NCBI GenBank assembly: GCA_021204375.1
Contig: JAJPZL010000246.1
Span: forward strand, 1-6,835
From: Bacteroides sp.
GTDB lineage: Bacteria > Bacteroidota > Bacteroidia > Bacteroidales > Bacteroidaceae
Direction: 5' to 3'
DNA length: 6,835 nucleotides
Shown here piece after piece: positions 1 to 6,813 of the stretch. A program made the position numbers and the translations under genes. Within the stretch, counting starts at the first letter, position 1; every line of letters starts with the position of its first letter. Below the pieces are notes generated by a model that was not told the origin of the DNA, searched no databases, and saw only the letters and a list, made by a program, of their open reading frames with translations.

Positions 1-40
1 GTCTCAGATTTCATAGGAAAATATCCGGTTAAAAAAGATG

Positions 41-73
41 TTTGATGAAGTCTGTTTTATAAGCATAAATTTA
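41..73 (+). promoter_or_regulatory. Candidate Bacteroidota-type promoter
   Basis: TTTG at 41-44 is followed after 21 bases by TAAATTTA at 66-73, a 7 of 8 match to the TAnnTTTG -7 element. The spacing fits the known TTTG-N19-21-TAnnTTTG architecture. It points toward the ferredoxin-sigma cassette, about 290 bases away. AT-rich sequence makes chance matches likely. Confidence 0.3.
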
Positions 74-147
74 TTTATGTGTAAATTAATTACTTTGTTG
101 GCTCTTTCGGCAAGGATTTTCTTTCTTATCAATGTATGGTTCTCATT

Positions 148-165
148 CTACCGTTATTACGGTAG
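148..165 (+). repeat. Short hairpin, 7-bp stem and tetraloop
   Basis: CTACCGT at 148-154 is the exact reverse complement of ACGGTAG at 159-165, with TATT between them. No T-run follows, so it is not a classic terminator. It could be a leader stem-loop or a protein-binding inverted repeat. Confidence 0.35.
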
Positions 166-314
166 CGGCTATCGGTACTCTTATACCTTCTTCTGGTCTT
201 GATATAGTGGTCATACCCCAAAAGAATGATCTATATACGAAAAATGGTGAGAATCGAAAAATATACTTTTTTTCTCCGGGAAATAAAATATCGGAAAACT
301 TCATTCGTTCTTAG

Positions 315-334
315 CAGTAAAGCATGCTTTACTG
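315..334. repeat. Perfect 20-bp palindrome upstream of the ferredoxin gene
   Basis: CAGTAAAGCATGCTTTACTG is fully self-complementary, with 10-bp arms and no spacer. It lies 31 bases before the ferredoxin start codon. As RNA it would fold as an 8-bp stem with a CATG loop, followed a few bases later by TTTTT. It could therefore be an operator for a dimeric regulator or a weak attenuator or terminator in front of the cassette. The palindrome is read directly; the role is inferred. Confidence 0.5.
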
Positions 335-365
335 ATGTAGTTTTTAATGTAAAAAGAAGACAGAT

Positions 366-590
366 ATGTTTAGAAGAGAAAAAAGAGAGGTATCTTTACA
401 CATTGATGGTAACAGATGCGATGGTTGTGAAAAATGCGTGGTGCGTTGCAGAAGAAATGTATTGGATGCGCTCACTATCAATGATCTGAAATATATAATT
501 ATAAAGAACGAAAATAACTGTGTAGGTTGTGGTAAGTGCTTGTCGGTTTGTTACCGGGGAGCGATAGAGATTACTGAGAACCGGGCGTAA
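366..590 (+). CDS. Small 2[4Fe-4S] ferredoxin-like protein (74 aa)
   Basis: This is a 74-residue soluble protein with two cysteine clusters of the form CxxCxxCxxxC, at C18-C21-C24-C28 and C52-C55-C58-C62. That is the signature of bacterial ferredoxins binding two [4Fe-4S] clusters, which carry single electrons in the cytoplasm. The proline that usually follows the fourth cysteine is Arg29 in the first motif and Tyr63 in the second, so cluster potentials may differ from a standard clostridial ferredoxin. The two halves are joined by about 23 residues. The ATG at 366 is chosen because it gives the expected short N-terminus before the first motif; no clear ribosome binding site is visible, as is common in Bacteroidota. 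The stop codon is 12 bases before the membrane-protein gene, suggesting cotranscription with it and the sigma factor. The electron partner cannot be told from the sequence; a redox-sensing role for the downstream sigma factor is only a hypothesis. Confidence 0.88.
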   Translation: MFRREKREVSLHIDGNRCDGCEKCVVRCRRNVLDALTINDLKYIIIKNENNCVGCGKCLSVCYRGAIEITENRA

Positions 591-602
591 AATTATAAAA
601 TT

Positions 603-1016
603 ATGGTAAAGAGAAAAGCTAAAATAGTATGGGGATTTTTAGGTGGTTTGCTGGTTGTCGCAGCAGCTATTGGGATTGTGATGGCACTCTGGAACGCCTT
701 AATGCCGTCGATTTTCGTATTAAGTACCATTTGTTACTGGCAGGCTGCCGGATTGATCCTGTTGTTCCGGATCCTTTTCGGAGGTTTGGGACATCCGCAT
801 AAGTGGTATTACGAACCTGGCTGTTGTGGCCCCGATAAAAGGGGAGTAAGAGGTCGCTGGCCCGCACATATACACGATGTACACGATCGGTTCCATGAAA
901 AGACAGCTAATATGTCTGCTCAGGAGAAGCGGGAGTTTATCCGGCGCTTTATGTGTGGATCCCCGGAAGAGAATGCGTGTGAAAGAGAGGAGAGAACAGA
1001 GCAGGATCGTCCATGA
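603..1016 (+). CDS. Two-helix membrane protein with Cys/His-rich tail, coupled to a sigma factor
   Basis: This 137-residue protein has a basic N-terminus, a hydrophobic helix at about residues 8-31 (ending near ALWNALMP) and a second at about 41-60 (YWQAAGLILLFRILFGG). A hydrophilic tail follows. The WNxLMPxIF...YWQA..L.L..ILFGG pattern resembles a family of small membrane proteins that I recall beside ECF sigma factors; that is memory of the family, not a database result. The tail has possible metal ligands: H64 and H66, adjacent C74-C75, a cluster H89, H91, H94 and H98, and C118 and C126. A basic/acidic segment near 104-117 (MSAQEKREFIRRF) resembles helical metal-sensor or anti-sigma tails. 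The stop codon overlaps the sigma-factor start as ATGA, which suggests translational coupling. Inferred role: membrane-bound partner or anti-sigma of the downstream sigma factor, possibly sensing metal or redox. Biochemical function is unknown. Confidence 0.75.
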   Translation: MVKRKAKIVWGFLGGLLVVAAAIGIVMALWNALMPSIFVLSTICYWQAAGLILLFRILFGGLGHPHKWYYEPGCCGPDKRGVRGRWPAHIHDVHDRFHEKTANMSAQEKREFIRRFMCGSPEENACEREERTEQDRP

Positions 1017-1588
1017 CAGCAGCGGTAGTGGTAGAAGAGCGCGAACGGATAAAGCACCGGCAGATCACGGATATATTCCGGAAGTATCATCAGCAACTCA
1101 AAGGATATCTGCGTAAGCGGACGGTCTCCTAAGAGGATATAGAGGATATTGTACAGAATGTCTTTTATCAGCTCTCCCGTATTGATCTGATCGAGAACCC
1201 GATAGAGCATGTCTCGGCGTGGCTCTATTCAGTAGCCGGAAATCAGCTGATTGACCGGAGTCGTAAACGTAAGGAGGAGCGTTTACCCGGAAGTGTATCC
1301 GAAAAAGAGGAAGAATACCTCCCTTATGATATCTGTGATGATACGGCTTCTCCGGAGCAGGAGTATATTAAAACCCTGGTCTGGGATGAGCTGGAAGAGG
1401 CATTGGCAGAATTACCCATAGAGCAACGCGAAGTGTTTGAACTGACGGAACTACAGGGTATCCCTTTCCGGGAGATATCGGAAGCTACGGGTATACCGGT
1501 AAATACATTGATATCTCGTAAACGTTATGCTGTACTTTTTTTACGTAAACGGTTGGCATGGATATATGATGATCTCATCGGTGAATAG
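1013..1588 (+). pseudogene. ECF-type RNA polymerase sigma factor interrupted by in-frame TAA at codon 40
   Basis: Read from the ATG at 1013, the frame gives a full ECF sigma factor of 191 residues except for one TAA at 1130-1132. Region 2 spans about residues 21-90: FRKYHQQLKGYLRKRTVS, then the stop, then EDIEDIVQNVFYQL and WLYSVAGNQLIDRSRKRK. This matches the -10-binding core and its EDAEDIVQ-type helix. Region 4 spans about 126-191, with the helix-turn-helix FREISEATGIPVNTLISRKRYA that contacts the -35 region. The stop falls in the short turn just before EDIEDIVQ, where family members usually have Glu, Lys or Gln, so a single base change is the simplest origin. No ATG or GTG follows that could restart before region 2; the only nearby alternative, TTG at 1403, would give region 4 alone. 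The gene overlaps the membrane-protein gene by 4 bases and ends before a terminator. Either it is a recent pseudogene, the stop is suppressed, or the base is an error. The family assignment is secure. Confidence 0.85.
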
Positions 1589-1608
1589 GCCGGCAGAAAA
1601 TTTAAGAG

Positions 1609-1650
1609 AAGAGACCGCATTTCTGTAAAAAGAAACCGGTCTCTTTTTTG
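1609..1650 (+). terminator. Rho-independent terminator after the sigma-factor cassette
   Basis: AAGAGACCG (1609-1617) pairs with CGGTCTCTT (1637-1645) in a 9-bp stem with a 19-base loop. The 3' arm runs into TTTTTT. It lies 21 bases after the sigma-factor stop codon and separates that cassette from the rhomboid gene. Confidence 0.85.
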
Positions 1651-1676
1651 TAAACTGGCGGGGATTGTTATTTTTG
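1647..1676 (+). promoter_or_regulatory. Bacteroidota-type promoter of the rhomboid gene
   Basis: TATTTTTG at 1669-1676 is an exact TAnnTTTG -7 element. TTTG at 1647-1650, 18 bases upstream, can serve as the -33 element. The start codon at 1695 would be only about 10-14 bases from the expected transcription start, so the leader would be very short. The -33 element overlaps the T-run of the preceding terminator. Confidence 0.6.
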
Positions 1677-1694
1677 CAGGTAAAATAGAATAAT

Positions 1695-2279
1695 ATGGTA
1701 ACCTGGATTATTATTGGTCTCACAGTAGTATGCTCGTATATGTGTTTTAATAATCGCCGGCTTTTTGAAAAACTGGCTTTTATTCCCTATCTCATTAAAC
1801 GTGACGGAGAGTGGTACCGTTTTATTTCGTATGGCTTTGTGCATGCCGATACGATGCACCTATTCGTCAATATGTTCACTTTCTGGTCGTTTGGTTCCTA
1901 TATGGAAAAGATCTTTCAGGTATATGGTATGGGACGTATCTCTTTCATTATCCTCTACTTCGGCGGGATGATCGTTGCTTCCGTATATGACCTTGTAAGT
2001 AAAAGCAACAACCCTTATTATATTTCGATTGGCGCTTCCGGGGCAGTTTCGGCTGTACTTTTTGCCTCTATCGTCTTTAACCCATGGGCTAAGATACTGT
2101 TGTTTGCTGTCGTTCCCATACCCGGTATTCTTTTTGCCGCTCTCTATCTGCTTTATTGCCAGTATATGGCTCGTCGGGGAGGCGACAATGTTAACCACAA
2201 TGCCCACTTTTACGGGGCAGTATTTGGTTTTGTATTTCCCATTCTGCTTCGCCCCGTTTTGTTACAAAACTTTATTTAG
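1695..2279 (+). CDS. Rhomboid-family intramembrane serine protease
   Basis: This 194-residue polytopic membrane protein has about six transmembrane segments (roughly residues 4-18, 55-74, 81-98, 110-128, 133-156 and 168-190). Rhomboids cleave transmembrane substrates inside the lipid bilayer with a Ser-His dyad. The catalytic motif GASGA places the nucleophile at S115. The partner histidine is H171 in HNAHFYGAVFG in the last helix. The second helix carries HxxxN (H55, N59), which forms the oxyanion region in rhomboids. All the expected residues are present, so it should be an active protease, and its length fits the minimal six-helix bacterial form. Its substrate is unknown. It has its own promoter and a terminator downstream, so it is probably monocistronic, and it is convergent with enolase. 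The ATG at 1695 fits the promoter position and gives a short N-terminus before helix 1. Confidence 0.92.
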   Translation: MVTWIIIGLTVVCSYMCFNNRRLFEKLAFIPYLIKRDGEWYRFISYGFVHADTMHLFVNMFTFWSFGSYMEKIFQVYGMGRISFIILYFGGMIVASVYDLVSKSNNPYYISIGASGAVSAVLFASIVFNPWAKILLFAVVPIPGILFAALYLLYCQYMARRGGDNVNHNAHFYGAVFGFVFPILLRPVLLQNFI

Positions 2280-2319
2280 CTATTGCTGGGCTGATAAGTC
2301 AGTCAGAAAATACGTCATA

Positions 2320-2442
2320 GAAAAAGAGGATCCACTTCACAGTGATCCTCTTTCTTATAAAATTTTGATAACGATTAAGAAAAAGTTTAGCTAAACCAAT
2401 AGGTCTAAGTAAACAGATGTTTGTTTTATCACTACAAAGATA
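2320..2442 (-). ncRNA. Candidate small RNA between rhomboid and enolase (weak)
   Basis: On the - strand, TATCTTTG (complement of 2435-2442) is an exact TAnnTTTG element. About 75-105 bases downstream lies the hairpin at 2353-2323 followed by TTTTTC. A transcript starting near 2429 and ending near 2318 would be about 110 nt with no significant reading frame. No clear -33 TTTG is seen at the proper distance, and a chance match in AT-rich DNA is quite possible. Confidence 0.2.
2323..2356 (+). terminator. Terminator after the rhomboid gene, possibly bidirectional
   Basis: AAAGAGGATC (2323-2332) pairs with GATCCTCTTT (2344-2353), a 10-bp stem. An alternative pairing with C2332 bulged continues the stem through CACT (2333-2336) with AGTG (2341-2344) and leaves a TCAC loop. 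A T-rich stretch follows on the + strand. On the - strand the stem is followed by TTTTTC, so it could stop transcripts from either side of this convergent region. Confidence 0.8.
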
Positions 2443-2449
2443 ATCTAAA

Positions 2450-2481
2450 TTTTAGTATCGTATGTATGTACGGTGCTAAAA
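2450..2481. repeat. Long imperfect hairpin downstream of enolase
   Basis: TTTTAG near 2450-2455 pairs with CTAAAA near 2476-2481. On the + strand the stem continues inward through GTATCGTA against TACGGTGC using U-G wobbles. On the - strand those wobbles become C-A mismatches, so the + strand fold is stronger. It lies about 20 bases past the enolase stop codon and may act as an enolase 3' end or a bidirectional terminator. Confidence 0.45.
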
Positions 2482-2503
2482 ATTTTCTCAAGATCTCTTT
2501 TTA

Positions 2504-3903
<1,400 letters not shown>

Positions 3904-3973
3904 TTATAGATCACTACCTGTTGCTATTTTTATCCGGTTGTTTACCTGATTATTGGTATAGCTTCGCCCTAAA

Positions 3974-4001
3974 TGAACAATTTATCGGCGGTAATTGTTC
4001 A
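3974..4001. repeat. Inverted repeat between enolase and the Smr gene
   Basis: TGAACAATT (3974-3982) and AATTGTTCA (3993-4001) are exact reverse complements separated by 10 bases. The site is about 90 bases upstream of the enolase -7 element and about 65 bases past the Smr-gene terminator. It resembles a dimer-binding operator or a hairpin. No T-run directly follows it on either strand, although CCCCTTTT comes soon after on the + strand. Confidence 0.5.
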
Positions 4002-4063
4002 GGCCCCTTTTGAATTTTAAGAGAGATAAACTTTGGTGCCGGACAGAAAGGGATCAGAGAACC

Positions 4064-4083
4064 AAAAAAGAGTGTAGCACTCT
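4064..4083 (-). terminator. Rho-independent terminator of the DUF2027-Smr gene
   Basis: On the - strand AGAGTG-CTA-CACTCT forms a 6-bp stem with a 3-base loop (4069-4083), followed directly by TTTTTT (4064-4069). It begins 1 base after the gene's TAA stop codon. Confidence 0.85.
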
Positions 4084-4084
4084 A

Positions 4085-5131
4085 TTACCGGATAGTGACC
4101 ATAGTAGCTCCAAATCCATACTCCTGGAAAGAGGCATCCTGATGCCGGCAGTTTGGATATTTACGTTTCAGCTCCTCCAGGAGCGCTTTCCGCAACACCC
4201 CATCTCCTTTTCCATGAATAAAAACAATTTTCTGTTCCCGTTTATTTTTATAAGTTTCTATCACCTCCCGGAACTTTTCCAGTTGATACTGTAATATATC
4301 CGCATTGCTCATGCCGGCAGTGGTATCTAACAGTTCATCGATATGTAGGTCTACCTCTATCAGTCCACTGTGCTGTTTCCTGGGAGGAAGAGGTTGCGAA
4401 ACAGGTTTGTTGCTACCCTTTTTCTGTAAAAGAGCCTGTTGAAGCTCTTCTACCGAAACATAGGTCTGTTTAACAGGAACGTCGTTCTTTACAATATCAT
4501 ACAGCAGTGCCGCTTCCTCAAAGTAGTCCGAATCTTGGAAGGTATGTATCTTATGAAATTTAACCGTATCGATCCGCAATTCTACCTGTATGGCTGGTTT
4601 TGCATGAAATGTCTTATTATTCTTAAAAGCAATACAGTGAACCGCTACCCGCTCCAGTTCATTCAGCACATCTTTTTCAAACTCTTCCAGCAATAATTTA
4701 GTGTTAGGATCTACTAACCCATGCGAACGTACCCGCCACGCTTTTCCCTCTGCACTCATATAGGTGTAATAGAGATAGTAGTTGCTGTCGTTTACCAGAT
4801 AGGCTTCAAAAGGAGTGCCTGAAATACTTTTCGGATCTTCGGGTACATAGGCAAGTACAATATTGAGGGACTCTCCTTCGCGGGTTTCAGTGGGGCGGGA
4901 GGTTATCTCCGGCTTTACCGGTTCTTTAGGCTGCACAGTCGTGGAGGCCGGGGTCGTTTTCCGTTTCAGGTTATAATCGTCGGTTTCAATCACCACACAC
5001 TCTCTTACCAGCATAGGAATATCGAAACCATCTTCATTCTCTACCAGGGCTATATCTTTGCCCTGGAATCCTTTTACAATCCCTCCTCCTCTTTCATTGA
5101 GAAAGCGCACTTTATCGCCAATCTTGACCAT
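4085..5131 (-). CDS. DUF2027 and Smr-domain protein (348 aa)
   Basis: This is the Bacteroidota-specific architecture of DUF2027 joined to a C-terminal Smr domain. Residues 1-48 ([19 protein letters not shown]...) look like a small SH3-type beta barrel. A Pro/Thr/Glu-rich linker follows at about 50-88, then a mainly beta central domain at about 89-235 ([11 protein letters not shown]... onward). The Smr domain at about 256-348 has the expected VDLH (260-263), HGKGDGVLR (306-314) and the final GATMVTI strand. Smr domains, also found in MutS2, bind nucleic acid and in several proteins show endonuclease activity; the LDLH and HGKG motifs are the conserved ones. This protein has no MutS ATPase part, so it is not MutS2, and its physiological role is not established. 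It is cytoplasmic by sequence. The ATG at 5131 gives the canonical N-terminus. It is divergent from queA, with its own terminator. Confidence 0.92.
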   Translation of the reverse strand: MVKIGDKVRFLNERGGGIVKGFQGKDIALVENEDGFDIPMLVRECVVIETDDYNLKRKTTPASTTVQPKEPVKPEITSRPTETREGESLNIVLAYVPEDPKSISGTPFEAYLVNDSNYYLYYTYMSAEGKAWRVRSHGLVDPNTKLLLEEFEKDVLNELERVAVHCIAFKNNKTFHAKPAIQVELRIDTVKFHKIHTFQDSDYFEEAALLYDIVKNDVPVKQTYVSVEELQQALLQKKGSNKPVSQPLPPRKQHSGLIEVDLHIDELLDTTAGMSNADILQYQLEKFREVIETYKNKREQKIVFIHGKGDGVLRKALLEELKRKYPNCRHQDASFQEYGFGATMVTIR

Positions 5132-5165
5132 CTTGTTTATAATTTATCGTTTACAATCTACTATT

Positions 5166-5189
5166 CGGCAAATATCGTTACTTTTGCCG
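5166..5189. promoter_or_regulatory. Divergent promoter palindrome between the Smr gene and queA
   Basis: CGGCAAA (5166-5172) and TTTGCCG (5183-5189) are exact inverted repeats with a 10-base spacer. The + strand box TACTTTTG (5179-5186) is an exact TAnnTTTG -7 element for queA, with the ATG 20 bases on. The - strand box GATATTTG (complement of 5169-5176) matches at 7 of 8 positions for the Smr gene. Both boxes sit inside the palindrome, so a regulator binding it would cover both promoters. Clear -33 elements are not seen. Confidence 0.6.
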
Positions 5190-5206
5190 AGATATTAAAG
5201 TGAACA

Positions 5207-6424
5207 ATGGAAGAAACCAAACAGATTAAAATTATTGAGTATAATTACGATCTGCCGGAGGAACGGATTGCCCGTTACCCGCTTCCGGAGCGTGACCGTT
5301 CAAAACTTCTTCTTTACAGGAGCGGAGAGATCACAGAAGATCATTTTACTGCTCTTCCGGATTATCTGGCACCCGGAAGCCTGATGGTTTTTAATAATAC
5401 CCGGGTTATACAGGCCCGTCTCCATTTCCGTAAAGAGACAGGCGCCCTGATCGAGATCTTTTGCCTGGAACCGGCGGCTCCGACCGATTATCTGCTCAAT
5501 TTTCAGCAAACCCGGCAGGTTGCCTGGTACTGTATGATCGGGAACCTGAAAAAATGGAAAGAGGGTTTTTTACACAAAAAGCTGACAGTAGGGGGGAGGG
5601 AAATAATCCTGACTGCTATACGTGGTGAGTACTCAGGCACCAGCTACCGGGTAGACTTTTCCTGGAATAATCCGGAAGTAACCTTTGCAGATATCCTGGA
5701 AGTGTTCGGCGAATTACCCATTCCTCCCTACCTGAACCGGGATACCGAAGAGGAAGATAAGGAGACTTACCAAACCGTCTATTCCAAAATAAAAGGATCG
5801 GTAGCTGCTCCTACAGCCGGCCTGCATTTTACGGAGAGAGTTTTTCAGCAGTTAGGAGAGCGGAATATTGAATGTGCAGAGCTTACTTTACATGTTGGAG
5901 CGGGTACTTTTAAGCCGGTAAAGAGTGAAGAGATTGCAGACCATGAAATGCATATTGAATATATATCGGTTCCCCGGAGTGTGATAGAGCGGTTGATCGA
6001 CAAGCATTGGCAGGTAATAGCGGTAGGAACCACTTCGGTACGTACGCTGGAGAGCCTGTATCATATCGGGCTTTATCTGGAGACTCATCCGGATGCCTGT
6101 GAAAAGGAACTTCAGGTGAAACAGTGGCAACCTTATGAAGGAACGGTCGAGATAGAACCGGTAAAGGCCCTGAAAAACATTCTGGACTATATGGACCGCA
6201 ATGGTGTGGAGTGTTTAAATACAGGTACCCAGATCCTTATTGCACCGGGATATACTTTCCGGATCGCTAAAGGGATCGTAACCAACTTTCATCAGCCGCA
6301 AAGTACCCTCCTGTTATTGGTCTCAGCTTTTGTCAAAGGAGATTGGAAACGGATCTATAAGTATGCCATGGAGCATGGCTTCCGGTTTTTAAGTTACGGA
6401 GATTCTTCTCTGTTGCTTCCATAG
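5207..6424 (+). CDS. queA: S-adenosylmethionine:tRNA ribosyltransferase-isomerase (QueA)
   Basis: QueA transfers and isomerises the ribosyl part of S-adenosylmethionine onto the preQ1 base at the tRNA wobble position, giving epoxyqueuosine. This is the penultimate step of queuosine synthesis in the cytoplasm. The 405-residue protein carries the family motifs in order: FNNTRVIQARL (62-72), GSVAAPTAGLHFT (197-209), LHVGAGTFKPV (228-238), VGTTSVRTLES (273-283), a TNFHQPQSTLL block (from 359) and YGDSSLL (397-403). The length is a little above the common 340-360 residues, through insertions at about 288-315 and around 110-160, as I recall for Bacteroidota versions. The frame is intact. The ATG at 5207 fits the -7 element at 5179-5186, giving a leader of about 15 bases. 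No other queuosine gene lies in the window. No clear terminator follows. Confidence 0.96.
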   Translation: MEETKQIKIIEYNYDLPEERIARYPLPERDRSKLLLYRSGEITEDHFTALPDYLAPGSLMVFNNTRVIQARLHFRKETGALIEIFCLEPAAPTDYLLNFQQTRQVAWYCMIGNLKKWKEGFLHKKLTVGGREIILTAIRGEYSGTSYRVDFSWNNPEVTFADILEVFGELPIPPYLNRDTEEEDKETYQTVYSKIKGSVAAPTAGLHFTERVFQQLGERNIECAELTLHVGAGTFKPVKSEEIADHEMHIEYISVPRSVIERLIDKHWQVIAVGTTSVRTLESLYHIGLYLETHPDACEKELQVKQWQPYEGTVEIEPVKALKNILDYMDRNGVECLNTGTQILIAPGYTFRIAKGIVTNFHQPQSTLLLLVSAFVKGDWKRIYKYAMEHGFRFLSYGDSSLLLP

Positions 6425-6469
6425 GTGCAGTATAAAAATGCTCAGGTAAGTTGTAAAGTTGCTACATAG

Positions 6470-6559
6470 TTAACGTACTTACTGCAATTGGTTGTTTATC
6501 AGTGGAATAAGTGTGTTAACAGAACTTTTTTTATTAACGCACTTTGCTTATTAACGCAC
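6470..6559. repeat. Iteron-like TTAACGCAC repeats
   Basis: TTATTAACGCAC occurs twice exactly, at 6531-6542 and 6548-6559, 17 bases apart. Related copies are TTAACGTAC at 6470-6478 and, on the other strand, the complement of GTGTGTTAA at 6511-6519 (TTAACACAC). The two exact copies differ in flanking sequence, so this is not a simple tandem duplication. Confidence 0.6.
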
Positions 6560-6589
6560 CTGTATTTTGTAGCTGATATATTATAGAAG

Positions 6590-6598
6590 TTATCCACA
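6590..6598 (+). promoter_or_regulatory. Single perfect DnaA-box sequence
   Basis: TTATCCACA matches the DnaA-box consensus TTATNCACA exactly. It sits beside AT-rich sequence (GATATATTATAG at about 6574-6585, and 6626-6650). I see no second strong box in the window. One box alone does not make an origin, but it may bind DnaA. Confidence 0.45.
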
Positions 6599-6649
6599 TC
6601 TTCATGGGATTACTCCATTTAGCGGCTTATTAAATACTTATTAATTCTA

Positions 6650-6664
6650 TACTCACTGTGAGTA
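6650..6664. repeat. 15-bp palindrome
   Basis: TACTCAC and GTGAGTA flank a single central T, giving 7-bp perfect arms. This is typical of a small dimer-binding site, or a chance palindrome. No gene start is nearby. Confidence 0.4.
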
Positions 6665-6692
6665 ATAATGGAAAAGCAGTGAATGAATTTGC

Positions 6693-6732
6693 TGTAGACC
6701 TGGATGTAGGTACTGTGTAGATCCGGGTGTAG
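6693..6732 (+). repeat. Four TGTAG units spaced 11-12 bases
   Basis: TGTAG starts at 6693, 6705, 6716 and 6728, so the spacing is close to one helical turn. The units group as a 23-bp direct repeat, 6693-6715 and 6716-6738, with 16 of 23 identical positions and a shared TGTAGAyCyGGr core. The last unit is also the left arm of the following hairpin. Confidence 0.6.
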
Positions 6733-6769
6733 TAGGTGGCTACACCCATATCTGTAACACTGACAGATA
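6725..6769. repeat. Two adjacent perfect stem-loops
   Basis: GGGTGTAG (6725-6732) pairs with CTACACCC (6740-6747) around a 7-base loop. Right after it, TATCTGT (6749-6755) pairs with ACAGATA (6763-6769), also around 7 bases. No T-run follows on either strand, so they are not typical terminators. They may be RNA structure or protein-binding sites. Confidence 0.6.
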
Positions 6770-6805
6770 AACCATTAAGATACCTCTGATTATTAATTAG
6801 TTACA

Positions 6806-6813
6806 CAAATATA
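6806..6813 (-). promoter_or_regulatory. Possible -7 element facing the repeat region
   Basis: TATATTTG on the - strand is an exact TAnnTTTG match. A -33 element would fall at the window edge and cannot be judged. If real, it would transcribe the repeat region toward the end of queA, where no gene on that strand is seen. Confidence 0.25.

Larger units (their letters stand above)
1..365. other. Intergenic or leader region with no convincing gene
   Basis: No recognisable protein is encoded here. The short open frames have no family resemblance and no codon pattern like the genes downstream. One small frame, 77-202 (+), would give 41 residues with a hydrophobic N-terminus and a Tyr-rich tail. 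It might be a remnant of a small secreted protein, but it has no support beyond that. The region holds a candidate promoter (41-73), a 7-bp stem with a TATT loop (148-165) and a perfect 20-bp palindrome (315-334). If the promoter is used, the ferredoxin transcript would carry a leader of nearly 300 nt. Confidence 0.5.

Noticed and set aside
77..202. A 41-residue + strand frame with a hydrophobic start and Tyr-rich end, and another frame at 132-314
   Set aside because: No family resemblance, and the candidate promoter at 41-73 would start transcription at or after the ATG at 77. Kept only as a note in the region entry.
226..489. 87-residue + strand frame overlapping the ferredoxin gene
   Set aside because: It lies in another frame over the ferredoxin; the overlapping frame has the two cysteine motifs and this one has no recognisable features.
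920..1210. - strand frame opposite the membrane protein and sigma factor
   Set aside because: Antisense shadow of two recognisable + strand genes.
1403..1588. Separate 61-residue gene with a helix-turn-helix
   Set aside because: It is region 4 of the sigma factor; upstream codons in the same frame encode region 2, and its only start would be TTG.
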